A DNA stretch of 64,000 nucleotides, taken from the NCBI GenBank assembly GCA_032622095.1, contig CP136063.1, forward strand, positions 31,188,987-31,252,986, written 5' to 3'. Within the stretch, counting starts at the first letter, position 1; each line of letters opens with the position of its first letter. Source of the stretch: Siphonodentalium dalli. Taxonomy: Eukaryota; Mollusca; Scaphopoda; Gadilida; Siphonodentaliidae. This document shows positions 1-10,316 of the stretch, in pieces. The position numbers and the translations under genes are program-made. The notes under the pieces are model-generated. The model saw nothing but the letters and a program-made list of their open reading frames with translations, searched no databases and was not told where the DNA came from.

Positions 1-342
1 ACTGTTAACTATTGCTGAATTGGCGATAAACCAGAAGATGTATCTCCATGTTTTTTCCCCTTCGCGACCGAGGAGATACGTCATCCTCAACTGATCATGT
101 TTTTCAACACCATTCATGTACTTGTTGTACATGAATATGCCCATCGGCTGAATCACTTCGAGAATTGTTTTTCCCTGGCGTCGATTAGAATATGTCGTTG
201 GGTCAGTCGTCGTGTTAAGTGTGAACACTTGTTTCTTGTCCTGTCATACAGTTGCCGTGAGAAATTCGCCATCCTGCCTAGTTTTATAGTCACCTCGATT
301 TCTTAAGTCGCTGCGAATCCTTCGGGAATCCTTTCCTGTTCT
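1..342 (-). pseudogene. piggyBac-type transposase fragment, C-terminal half
   Basis: This is a decayed copy of the piggyBac transposase segment that is better preserved at 30768-31297, to which it aligns from base 1 at high identity. Recognisable pieces on the minus strand include the NRGDYKTRQD stretch (around 244-300) and the region before the GVDKLDQ motif. The copy is broken by frameshifts and cut by the window edge, so no catalytic protein can be made. At about 341-351 it runs directly into the upstream block of the zinc-finger gene, exactly as in the second copy, so the fragment and the gene were duplicated together. The piggyBac assignment rests on the paralogue. Confidence 0.75.
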
Positions 343-597
343 GCTTATGAGTTGGTCTTGTACACTGACGCATATGTAGGCTATGTAGCCATCTTTCGTC
401 TTGTGAACGGTTCCACTAAACAAAACCACACAATGAGACGTATGTTAATTCGAGAATTGTTCGACTTGAAAATCGATCGTGATCCTTCCGTATCAAGAAT
501 TAAATTATTTACAGTTACGGTGTGGATTTCGGCTATAATTATATCAGATTCCCGCTACCTTTACCAAATATACAGCTGACTAACACAATTCCACACG
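343..597 (+). promoter_or_regulatory. Conserved upstream block of ZNF1
   Basis: About 250 bases before the ATG are shared with ZNF2 (34405-34640) and, in part, with ZNF3 (46832-47100, reverse) and ZNF4 (55070-55282 plus 58774-59045, reverse). The most constant stretch is the distal part around 352-430. The proximal part has a weak TATA-like stretch near 566-575, about 25 bases before the ATG. Conservation across dispersed copies suggests a compact promoter and short 5' leader. No splice signals are evident. The promoter role is inference. Confidence 0.55.
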
Positions 598-1950
598 ATG
601 GGAGATGCTAGCCTGAATGCTCATGAGACCGACAACGCAGGGAATAAACGGCACCATTGTGGCGCATGTGGGAAATCGTTTACCCAATCGAGCTACTTGG
701 TGGCACATAAGAGAATCCACACTGGAGATAAGCCTTACGGTTGTGATATATGCGGGAAATCATTTAATCATTCGAGCAACTTAGCGACGCATAAGAGAAT
801 CCACACCGGAGATAAACCTTACTGTTGTGATATATGCAGGAAATCCTTTAAACGATCGAGCGAATTGGTGACACATACGAGAATCCACACCGGAGATAAG
901 CCTCATCTTTGTGATATATGCGGGAAGTCATTTATCCAATCGAGCGCGTTGGTGGTGCATAAGAGAATCCACACCGGAGATAAACCTTACCATTGTGATA
1001 TATGCAGGAAATCCTTTAAACGATCGAGCGAATTGGTGACACATACGAGAATCCACACCGGAGATAAGCCTCATCTTTGTGATATATGCGGGAAATCATT
1101 TATCCAATCGAACGCGCTGGTGGTGCATACGAGAATACACACCGGAGATAAGCCTTACCGTTGTGATATATGCGGAAAATCATTTAGTAGCTCGTGCCAC
1201 ATGGTGAGACATACGAGAATCCACACCGGAGATGAGCCTTACCGTTGTGATATATGCGGGAACTCATTTAGTCGTTCGAGCCATTTGGTGACACATAAGA
1301 GAATCCACACCGGAGATAAGCCTTACGGTTGTGATATATGTGGGAAATCATTTTGTCAATCGAGCAATTTGGTGGCACATAAGAGAATCCACACCGGAGA
1401 TAAACCTTACCATTGTGATATATGCGGGAAATCATTTAATAGATCGAACTGCTTGGTGACACATAGGAGAATCCACACTGGAGATACGCCTTACTGTTGT
1501 GATATATGCGGGAACTCATTTAATACATCGAGCCACTTGGTGAGACATAAGATAATCCACACCGGAGATAAGCCTTACAGTTGTGATATTTGCGGGAAAT
1601 CATTTAATCAATCGAGCGACTTGGTGAGACATAAGAGAATCCACACCGGAGATAAGCCTTACAATTGTGATATTTGCAGGAAATCATTTAATCAATCGAG
1701 CAGCTTGGTGATACATAAGAGAATACACACTGGAGATAAACCTTACCATTGTGATATATGCAGAAAATCATTTACTCAATCGTGCGACTTGGTGAAACAT
1801 AAGAGAATCCACACCGGAGATAAGCCTTACAGTTGTGATATATGCGGGAAATCATTTAGTCAATCGATCAGCTTGGTGACACATAAGAGAATACACACCG
1901 GAGATGAGCCTCACCGTTGTGATATATATGGGAAATCATTTAATCATTAA
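598..1950 (+). CDS. Poly-C2H2 zinc-finger protein ZNF1 (15 fingers)
   Basis: A 450-residue protein with an 18-residue leader (MGDASLNAHET...), then 15 complete C2H2 fingers at a strict 28-residue period and a broken sixteenth. Each finger reads CxxC-x12-HxxxH, most with TGDKPY linkers instead of the textbook TGEKPY. No KRAB, SCAN, BTB or ZAD domain is visible. Proteins of this architecture are nuclear sequence-specific DNA binders; the target here is unknown. Fingers 3-4 and 5-6 are almost identical (bases 829-996 and 997-1164), a recent two-finger tandem duplication. In finger 16 the second cysteine is Tyr, then a TAA follows, and finger-coding DNA continues in frame. The start ATG is conserved in all paralogues. 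Expression is not shown, and it may be a young pseudogene. Confidence 0.85.
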   Translation: MGDASLNAHETDNAGNKRHHCGACGKSFTQSSYLVAHKRIHTGDKPYGCDICGKSFNHSSNLATHKRIHTGDKPYCCDICRKSFKRSSELVTHTRIHTGDKPHLCDICGKSFIQSSALVVHKRIHTGDKPYHCDICRKSFKRSSELVTHTRIHTGDKPHLCDICGKSFIQSNALVVHTRIHTGDKPYRCDICGKSFSSSCHMVRHTRIHTGDEPYRCDICGNSFSRSSHLVTHKRIHTGDKPYGCDICGKSFCQSSNLVAHKRIHTGDKPYHCDICGKSFNRSNCLVTHRRIHTGDTPYCCDICGNSFNTSSHLVRHKIIHTGDKPYSCDICGKSFNQSSDLVRHKRIHTGDKPYNCDICRKSFNQSSSLVIHKRIHTGDKPYHCDICRKSFTQSCDLVKHKRIHTGDKPYSCDICGKSFSQSISLVTHKRIHTGDEPHRCDIYGKSFNH

Positions 1951-2766
<816 letters not shown>

Positions 2767-2919
2767 TAGTTCGTGACTTTTAATATATTCTTCACAGGAG
2801 AATTGAAAACAATCTGAGATTCCGATGACATCGTGACGTAGCAGAAAAAGAGGGCGGTATGAATCTTATGTGTAACTATAAACGGTATGATTGGAAGCCT
2901 TGCACAACTTAAATACGAC

Positions 2920-3105
2920 ATGGATTCCGGGCATATATTTGGTCAAAGGTCAATGGATGATAACCACAGTGACATCGATATACCTATGAAGGTTCTGCCA
3001 GACAGAGGAACAACCAATGTAACACACATGAGTCTATTCCCCAACAATTTCTGTCCTGAATATGAACGACAAAAGTGTTTTGAAACAGCCCTCATGCCAA
3101 AATAA
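2920..3105 (+). CDS. Small ORF downstream of ZNF1, paralogue at 36644
   Basis: A 61-residue ATG ORF (starts MDSGHIFG, ends CFETALMPK). It is not recognised. It has a paralogue in the duplicated block (36644-36868, 74 residues) that shares VLPDRGTTNVTH and CPEYERQ. The copies differ by 12- and 6-base indels plus a 1-base and a 56-base difference that together keep frame, so the open frame survived net length changes. That hints at coding constraint, but with one pair of copies chance is possible. It could also be 3' untranslated DNA or a fragment of an older repeat. Confidence 0.3.
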   Translation: MDSGHIFGQRSMDDNHSDIDIPMKVLPDRGTTNVTHMSLFPNNFCPEYERQKCFETALMPK

Positions 3106-3278
3106 TGTACAACACAAATTTAGCTGTTTACCATTTTTTGTGCGACACACGTCAACTAAGAAAGTGTTCAGTTGGGGTACCCACCCTGAAATTTCAACTG
3201 CATGTCCAGGTTTGATTCTAGATGACTTAGCTCATCGATTAATATTGATTATATTTCAAATGTATTGTTTTCCTATAT

Positions 3279-4225
3279 AGTCCAGACGCCAGGAATTTTT
3301 TTTTAGATTCTGTTCAACCGGCCACCAAGAAAATTTCCGCCTATTGCCTGTTGTGGGGAACTACATTGCGGTTCATGTAAGGGTGGATGTAAATTCTGAA
3401 AGTGTTGCAAAATGTTTTTATTCATGGTTTTTGATTGAATAAAGCTTAAAATAACCATAAACTGATATTTCAAACTACAGATGACACTTTATGTCATATT
3501 GGCATTATTTCCCTTTAAAATGTTAGGAATAGAGATACTATTTCACATCGCCACTCAAGATTTTGGAAAATAAATACTATTTTCGAAAAATAATTATTTA
3601 AGTGCGTTTTTTGGGCAAATATTTGCTTTCGTTTCAATTTATTTCTGAAACTGATAGCACACAGCTTGTAATTTCGCTAGTTAAATCCGAATGTTAAAGC
3701 GTAATAATTTTCTACGACAAACTGGGAAGTCAAATTGCCAGAAAAAAACTCTGGATAATGCCTTGAATGACTAATTTTTGTAAAAAAATATAAACCTCCC
3801 CCCTAAAATTAGAAAATTGTCATTTTTGGCAGTTTTGATCATAAGATGCTTGCTATGTAATATCACAATGGAAATACACCAGTACCCGATCTTACCGTTG
3901 TCACAATGTCAACGGAGTGTCAAATTAGTACCGAGTTGTAGCTTTAAGCTAAACCTAGTGATTGCATATAAATATTCAAGACGGCCTCCATCATTCAACA
4001 AGTGAAATAAGACCATACGGATGTGATCATATTATATCTAGTTGCAGGAGATAAAGCTCAAGTTTGAACAACTTCTGAATGTCTAAAAGTTCATACAGCA
4101 ACTGAAAAAGTTAACTGCCATAGTTTTGTAAGGTGATATAATCCTGAGTTGTAAGAATTTACATTCACAACAAGCACTGAAATGGCAATATAATCATTTT
4201 GTTTTTTGGGAAAAATTTAATATTT
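3279..4225. repeat. Terminal inverted repeat, copy A, 3' end of its gene
   Basis: About 930 bases that are inverted-repeat partner to 11915-12861 and also match 44465-45392 (reverse). It contains short A/T homopolymers, a CCTCCCCCC run near 3796 and no coding sequence. Confidence 0.75.
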
Positions 4226-4269
4226 CGCCACTAAGTAAAATAACATGTGCAAATAGTAATTGGTACGAA

Positions 4270-6104
4270 ATAAAACTAGTTGGGTATGCTATAAACTGTT
4301 CTCATCGCTCACTTCTCCGTCACTCGTACAGTTATTGTCACACAGTTATTGATCGCAGCCACATGCATCGGTGCATTGAACATCCTCTTTCCTACAACGG
4401 CAACGTCATGTACTGCAATCGGACTTGCACTTGCATATGGTGAGTTCGAGAACGGCAGTCGGAGCTGGAGCGAGTGACATCATTTCCGGAACAAGGTGCC
4501 CATTATAATTATTAAGTATCCAGCCATTTGGGTCGTGGTAATGACAGCAACAACATTGGGAAAAGAGCATGAGTCCATATATACGTTCGATAGTTAACGC
4601 ATTTTGGGTGAGAATTGAATGAGTCCATGGTCGGTGGCAGTTTGTCCCTTCTCACGTTCTTCGTAGCGCAAGTCATCCAGGGATATCGAATCACGGTTGG
4701 AATAAACCAAAGAAACAAGAGACCCAAATGTTTCCCTCATATGGTTCGGAATGCGAGTCGGGTCATCCCCCATCTGCGTAAACGCCGGGATCAGTTCTGG
4801 GTGATCTTTCAATGTTCTGAACCATTTCAATTTCCTAATAGAACTGAATGCGTTTGTCGAATCGCATCAGCTAAATTAATGAACTGCTGGAATAATCAGT
4901 GACATGTCCTTGCCCACAACCTTTGCAAATCATGCACTGGGATATATCGACGTCGTTTGCCATTACCAGTTAGGAAGAATAACTCGTATACCCAGTAGTA
5001 CACAAAACATTGGGCACATCGCCAGAACGTCTGATTCACCACTCCAAACAATGAATATTTCAACTTGCAGTTCACTTGCTGCATGCCCCATGTGTACGAA
5101 CATTCTTGAGTCAAGTTTCTTCGCGGTCGGACTCAAGATACCCAGACCAACCGCAACCATCCTTTGATAAAAACATTACTTTCTTTGAATCTGGAAATCC
5201 ACCCGCAAGAAACACTTGCTGGTCATGCGACAGTAACAATGGTATCTTTAGGGACCAATTATTGGATAACAAGTTGACCATGTTTATTTTGTGAAGTTCT
5301 GTTCGAGTCATGCATTCCACTCATTTCCAAAGTTTGCAACGCAACTGAGGATTTTGAATGGGGCGTGATATAGAACCGGTTTAGAGCTGCAGACTGGCAA
5401 CACAAATCCCGATATTTACCACAGTCCATATTTATGGATTGTTTTATGGCCATAACATGCCAAACTTCATGTGTCTTTCGGAAAAACGACAAATGCTATA
5501 TGCAGTTTCTTCTCGAACATTAGTCTCGACTCAGTTACATTGACTATGGCCCCACAGGGCGTAGTTTACATGTTTACACATGAAATCCAGAGGAATAATT
5601 TCTGCTGGTGTCCCAATTTCATACAACACATTATCATGGTCAATTGGATGCGGCGGTTCAATGTGTTCTTCGTTGCAACTAAGCCAGTCTGAAACGACTT
5701 CCACCTCAACTGTCCAAATGTTTTGTTCATCAGCTTATGCAAACGAACTCCACGGTTATACGACTTTCCGCATACAATCCGGTTTAAAGTGGCGCCACCA
5801 TGCACCCAGTTTCTATAACAATGTCTTCGAAGCCCTTTCATAGCTCTGTACACCCCTACCAACGTCGTTATCAAATTCATCAGGGTTCTTCCATTCAATC
5901 ATATGAGCCTTGCAGTATGTTGCTTCGTCGTATGCTACATAAGACCAATTATGTCCTAGAGTCCTGAACAAATTCTGAAATCGTTTCGTCGTTGTATATA
6001 CTGTTTCAAAATCAGTCGCTGAACCAGGAACCATCGGACAACATCCAATGTTAGTCTTCGTCACGTTGATTCGATTAGTGACACTATCATGATATACACT
6101 CCAG
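4270..6104 (-). pseudogene. Transposon-borne uncharacterised protein, C-terminal half (copy A)
   Basis: Read on the minus strand this is the second half of a large multi-copy animal protein that I recognise by motif but cannot name. Visible blocks, in order, are IGCCPMVPGSATDFETVYT (about 6064-6000), the GKSYNRGVRLHKLM block (about 5770-5720), a SGxSDVLAMCP block that looks like the acidic core of a PIN/XPG-like nuclease fold (about 5030), ELFFLTGNGKRRRYIPV, AIHxLSGCDSTNAF (about 4880-4840), and a Cys-rich CKCKSDC...RCRC...C tail (about 4450-4330). Frames change several times and the tail has stops, so it is dead. The same breaks occur in copy B. The nuclease assignment is inference from motif shape. 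Confidence 0.6.
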
Positions 6105-6119
6105 CCACACTGTTAAAAC

Positions 6120-6352
6120 ACAACCGTGAATTTCACGGGAAATATGCCGGCAATTTGGGGACCGGTTGGACCGTGAATTTTTCACGGTCAAACCGTGAAC
6201 CAATTTACAGCCAAACCGTGAATTTTCACGGCCTATCCGTTCTTGAATATACAACTGAACCGTGAATATTTTACGGTTTGACCGTGAACCCATTTACAGC
6301 CAAACCGTGAATTTTCACGGTCTGCCCATTTCTCAGTTACAGTCACACCGTA
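6120..6352. repeat. Subterminal palindromic repeats of the CACTA-like element
   Basis: At least six copies of a palindrome close to CCGTGAATTTTCACGG, at roughly 6122, 6171, 6216, 6259, 6304 and 6345, spaced about 45 bases, with an outer 90-base period marked by CATTTACAGCCAAACCGTG. In CACTA elements such motifs are transposase-binding sites; that role is inferred here. Confidence 0.8.
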
Positions 6353-6399
6353 AAATTTTTAGTAATTAGTCTGTTCATGTATTGACTTTTGTGGTCATT

Positions 6400-8990
6400 A
6401 ATATAGGCCTGATGATTGAAAATTGAAAATCTATTCCTTATAATTTCAAAGATATTTAGCAATATTGTAAATTCAACTTCGGACAGACACATGTATTATG
6501 TGAAATGCATATGCACCTGGGGGTGGTTTCATACAACCTTAGTAAAGCTGAAAGTGTATTTGTATGTATTTCATGAATTATCTAACCTGAAAATGCATTA
6601 ACTTCTGAGATAACTTTCTGTGCACTTTACATGTAGCTTAACTGCAACTATGCTAAATCCTGCAGTCCAATTTCACTGCTAATATACATGTACCGGTAGT
6701 CCGGTATTGTATAGTTTGAGTAAGTATAGAGTGTCAATGGAATCTATTAAATAAAATGCACAGACGGTTATCGCATATAGGTTAGCGCGTTTCCAGGATA
6801 GAAAACTCTTTGAAAAAACATACAAAGACAACATCTTTCGCTTAATAGTAAAATGTAAATATTATGTAGACAAATAACATTTATTGAACCTGATAAACTG
6901 ATGAATCAGTGACACAACAGTCAACATATTCCTCTATCCATGTACTTGATTTCTCCATAACAGTATACATGTACATATCCAGAAATTTCCATGTCCGTTT
7001 GGTCAGCCAATGTATTGGCAACAGTATTTCTTCACAAAAATCCAGTTCATTTGAAAGAACATCCGAAATATCATTGAACAACTAAATTAAACACCACTGT
7101 CCTGCAACTGTCAACTTTATATATCAGACAGTGCATCAGTTGCCATCGCATGCTTATAGGAAAGCTGGTTGTCGTCGCTGAGTCTTATATTCGAATCTTG
7201 GAACTGTCTCGTGTATCAGAATATCTCACTTAAATTTCCACAAATCTTGTAACATTATATTCAGTGCATTTCTGTGCCAGTTCCTATTGAACATTCTCGA
7301 TTTATTGGAACCAGCTGACACCAGCAAGACCGGAACAGTCCATAATTCACTAGAATATGTTTGAGATGGTACCGGTACTACATGTATATGTAATAGACCA
7401 TAATTGTAAATACTAGATTTCATTGAACCAATCAAGGAATCTGTTCTTCAGTCACACTCGCGCACACACACCCTAGGCCTAGTACCGGTACTGGTACCGT
7501 ACTTTGGTTATTACACATCAACTTGAGAAGATTGTACCATCCGTATGTTGTGTCCGATGTTTTTTCGCAGATACTCGGTTGATGCTAACCTGTGCAAGCT
7601 CAGTGTAGCTCCTGAAAGAAAGAATAATTTAATATATTAGTGACTCATTGAATTGCATCCTAATTATGATTGTTATTAGGGTGACATCTTACCTGCCTGC
7701 ACTTTTTTCTAAGATTCTCGACTTTAAAATCATATTATGGTATTGTACCAGAGTACATGTAATTTGATTGTAAGAAAAATACCTAACCAATTCAAAGACA
7801 ACAGTCTTCAAAATTATACCACAATGTCACAGTTGGCCTATTGGAAGTATTTCCGTGTTCGGTCAATCAGTGCACATGCATCAATGCGCTTCAAATGAGA
7901 CATGATAGTACGTAATTGAATTACCTTATCATGGAAGATGGACTTATAAACATTTGAGACCAATGTAGATGTGGTTATCAGTGGTTATTGGTTAATATTC
8001 AAGACGTTTGCATCTCAAAATTCACGATATTTTTCATTTCCGTGTTCCATTCGTGAATACTCAAGTACACGGCGAGATGGATAATATATTAAAAATCACG
8101 GATGTGGAAGAGGATATATTTAGAATTTAAGACGGATGCATTGTGATCTGCATGTACTAGACAGACACTCACTTTTAAAACAATTCCTATCTCTTTGATC
8201 AAATTATGTATACATTGGCATTTTTAACAATAATCACGCTAAGCATCTACTTAGTATATATATATGGCACAGGGATGGCACCCGTATTCCACCGACGCAG
8301 GGGCTATAATATCCGTTGGGGGGGGGGGGGGGGGGTGCTATTATACCGTAATGCTATCTGGCTTATCATTGCACATTTCCCCGACGAGGAGGAGGAGATG
8401 ACTAAGCTGTACACCACTAAGTTAGTGATACCCCTGTCATTGAACCAGACCGAACTCCCATGTACATCGAACTGTCGAAGTGTTAGAAATATCTTACCTA
8501 ATATTATGTCAAACTGAAAAATATATGCTGTTGTTGTCTAAAAACAACATTTTCCCACTAATTTCTCAAACAATGAGAACAATTTCAACATATATGTGAC
8601 AGAATATGGTTCTGTTCTCCAAATTTGCAACCGTTGAAAACTTTTACCAAATGTTGGGTAGGGTGAGACATTATTGCCAATCAAATATCAAATCATACCG
8701 GGAATGGAACAATATATAGCGTACTTACCTATGGTAATTCTGTGAAGATCGCCACACAACATGCACGCAGGAGAAATGCTGATCAAATATGTTCGAGAAC
8801 AAAACAAAGCAAAATAAGAAACTGGTACCGTATCTTTGTTGTTGTTGAGTCGTTTCCGGCCGAAGGCCGGGTAGGATGGTCGGACTGCAGTTTGCATGTC
8901 CCTTCACCCTTTCTTGATTTATTCGATGAAGATCGGTAATTTTGGCTGTTGTAGGTGCTGTGGTTGGAGGCAAGGCGGCGAAAGCGTGGT
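6400..8990. other. Interior of the CACTA-like element, no gene seen
   Basis: AT-rich DNA with scattered short ORFs on both strands, none with a recognisable domain. It contains ACATGTAC-type palindromic words, a stretch rich in CCGGTAC words (7470-7500) and an 18-base G run at 8318-8335. Confidence 0.5.
8318..8335 (+). repeat. Poly-G tract (18 G)
   Basis: Uninterrupted run of 18 guanines. Shorter runs of 10-14 G occur near 15376, 17669, 25517 and 51724. It could form a quadruplex; its length may be unreliable in assembly. Confidence 0.9.
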
Positions 8991-8999
8991 GGGGGAGTC

Positions 9000-9380
9000 C
9001 TAGCGGCGGTTGTTTTGTGTCTTTCTATTTCTCTTTTTTGGCGGTGGTTCGGATGGTGATGTTTGGTAACTTGAAGTCGGACGATTGAAGAGCTTTTCGG
9101 TTTCGGATTGTTTTAACTCGGCTTTTCTTAATGATTCTTGTGCTTTCGCTAAGAGTTCCATTGTGTGCTTTTGTCTTTCTTCGGAATCGGAATCAGATGT
9201 GTCGTCGGAGTCGGAATCAGATGTGTCGTTGGTGTCGGAGTCAGATGTGTCTTCTGAGTCGGATGTTTGTGCTTCTTTTGCTTCTAATTCGTCTAAGATT
9301 GCCTTTGCTTTCATTCTAGTCTCTTCTGCTTTCTTAATTGTTTCGTCTACGCTGGCTCGATATTTAGCTGATTCTTTCAT
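9000..9380 (-). CDS. Acidic-repeat coiled-coil small protein of the CACTA-like element
   Basis: A 126-residue ATG ORF. Residues 1-38 are helix-forming and rich in Lys, Glu and Ala. Residues 39-66 are a low-complexity acidic Ser-Asp run made of repeated TSDSD units. A second helical stretch follows and a basic tail (PPPKKRNRKTQNNRR). It lies 21 bases past the stop of the next ORF upstream on the same strand, so the two may be one gene joined by an intron or split by a frameshift. No known domain. Role in the element unknown. Confidence 0.4.
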   Translation of the reverse strand: MKESAKYRASVDETIKKAEETRMKAKAILDELEAKEAQTSDSEDTSDSDTNDTSDSDSDDTSDSDSEERQKHTMELLAKAQESLRKAELKQSETEKLFNRPTSSYQTSPSEPPPKKRNRKTQNNRR

Positions 9381-9401
9381 GTAGTTGTAGTTTTCTCTCC
9401 A

Positions 9402-9896
9402 TTATCTGGTGGCATCTGTTTCTTGTTCGGTTACCGGTGGTATAGGATTGGCAGTTGAAGGCTCCGGCTCAGTGTATTCCGGAGTCTTCGGGTTGAAGTC
9501 CATGTCTGGCCGTGGAGGTGATGGTGGTGGTGATTCCATCTCCTGGACAGACTGGGCCGGGATTTCGACTGCATGGGAGGAGCTGGCTGGTGTAATGTCC
9601 GTCGCCTTCTTCTCTTTCCATGCGGCTAGTCTCTCGGCATCTCTTTTTTTTCTTGATGGTGATTTCTTTTTCTTCTTTTTTATCTTTTGTCGTCGAACTT
9701 TCCGTGTTGATCTGGTATTATCCGGTCCACTCCCGGTAGGGAGCCCTGAAAAGGGCTGTGCCGGGCCGGACTGGAAATCCAGAATCAACTGGTATCCGCC
9801 TTTGTGAGCGTGGAGTGACCAGCTCAGACAAGGCGTGACATGCATGGAGTCCAGCATTGTAGTAACACTAATTGGAATAAGCGGTGGCGTAGTCAT
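9402..9896 (-). CDS. Basic, proline-rich accessory ORF of the CACTA-like element
   Basis: Reading from the first in-frame ATG at 9896 gives 164 residues; the open frame extends further upstream to 10292 but with no earlier ATG that I favour. An N-terminal block (HVTPCLSWSLHAHKGGYQLI) resembles the W-x-L...GG-x-x-L pattern found beside lysine-rich runs in ORFs of many invertebrate mobile elements. Then comes a strongly basic segment with six successive lysines and SPSRKKRDAERLAAWKEKK, probably nucleic-acid binding or a nuclear localisation signal, and a Pro/Glu-rich tail. Function unknown; the transposon association comes from its position 0.4-0.9 kb inside the right end. Confidence 0.45.
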   Translation of the reverse strand: MTTPPLIPISVTTMLDSMHVTPCLSWSLHAHKGGYQLILDFQSGPAQPFSGLPTGSGPDNTRSTRKVRRQKIKKKKKKSPSRKKRDAERLAAWKEKKATDITPASSSHAVEIPAQSVQEMESPPPSPPRPDMDFNPKTPEYTEPEPSTANPIPPVTEQETDATR

Positions 9897-10316
9897 CCTG
9901 AGAGGTGGCGATCCAAGCTCTCTGGAGGTCCGACTGCTGTGACTGTGTGCTGATGGTGAATGGTGAATGGTGTGCTGATGTGGTACCGTATCAACAGGCT
10001 GTTTAAAACTATATATCTGAATTCTTAACGATGCACATGTGATGGAATTTAAATCTAACAGCGTGCCTGAGGCACTTCCCCTGTATAATAGTCTACCGGT
10101 ACGTAATTGATACCGCAAACAGGATATGCCAACCCCGATCTCGCCACATAGTCGCAATCCATGTTGATTAGTAGTGACAGCTATATAGCTTTGTCGGTTA
10201 AAACACTGCTTTGAGCTGTAAGCTGGGCGTGAATGGAATCTTTGTGATAACAGGCCGATTTCTACAGCTTTTAGCTGTAAATCGGGGCCCAATTTACAGC
10301 TCGTTGTATGAGTGCA

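Larger units (their letters stand above)
6107..10314 (-). mobile_element. CACTA-like DNA transposon, 4208 bp, inserted in copy A
   Basis: Ends read CACTGTTAAAACACAAC on the left and, reverse-complemented on the right, CACTCATACAACGAGC. The flanking dinucleotide CA is duplicated (6105-6106 and 10315-10316). Copy B has the uninterrupted site at about 42546, which fixes the ends exactly. Just inside the left end is a run of palindromic subterminal repeats, and inside the right end AGCTGTAAAT-type repeats, both typical of En/Spm-CACTA elements. The only convincing ORFs are two small minus-strand ones near the right end (9000-9380, 9402-9896). No transposase domain was recognised, so this is probably a non-autonomous or degraded member. 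Confidence 0.75.

Noticed and set aside
598-1950. CRISPR-like regular repeat spacing
   Set aside because: The 84-base periodicity codes for C2H2 fingers without unique spacers, in a eukaryotic context.
8206-8517. 103-residue ORF containing a glycine run
   Set aside because: The run comes from the 18-base G tract; no domain and no paralogue.
9085-9384. Serine-rich 99-residue plus-strand ORF
   Set aside because: Antisense of the acidic TSDSD repeat; the opposite strand gives the more protein-like sequence with basic tail.
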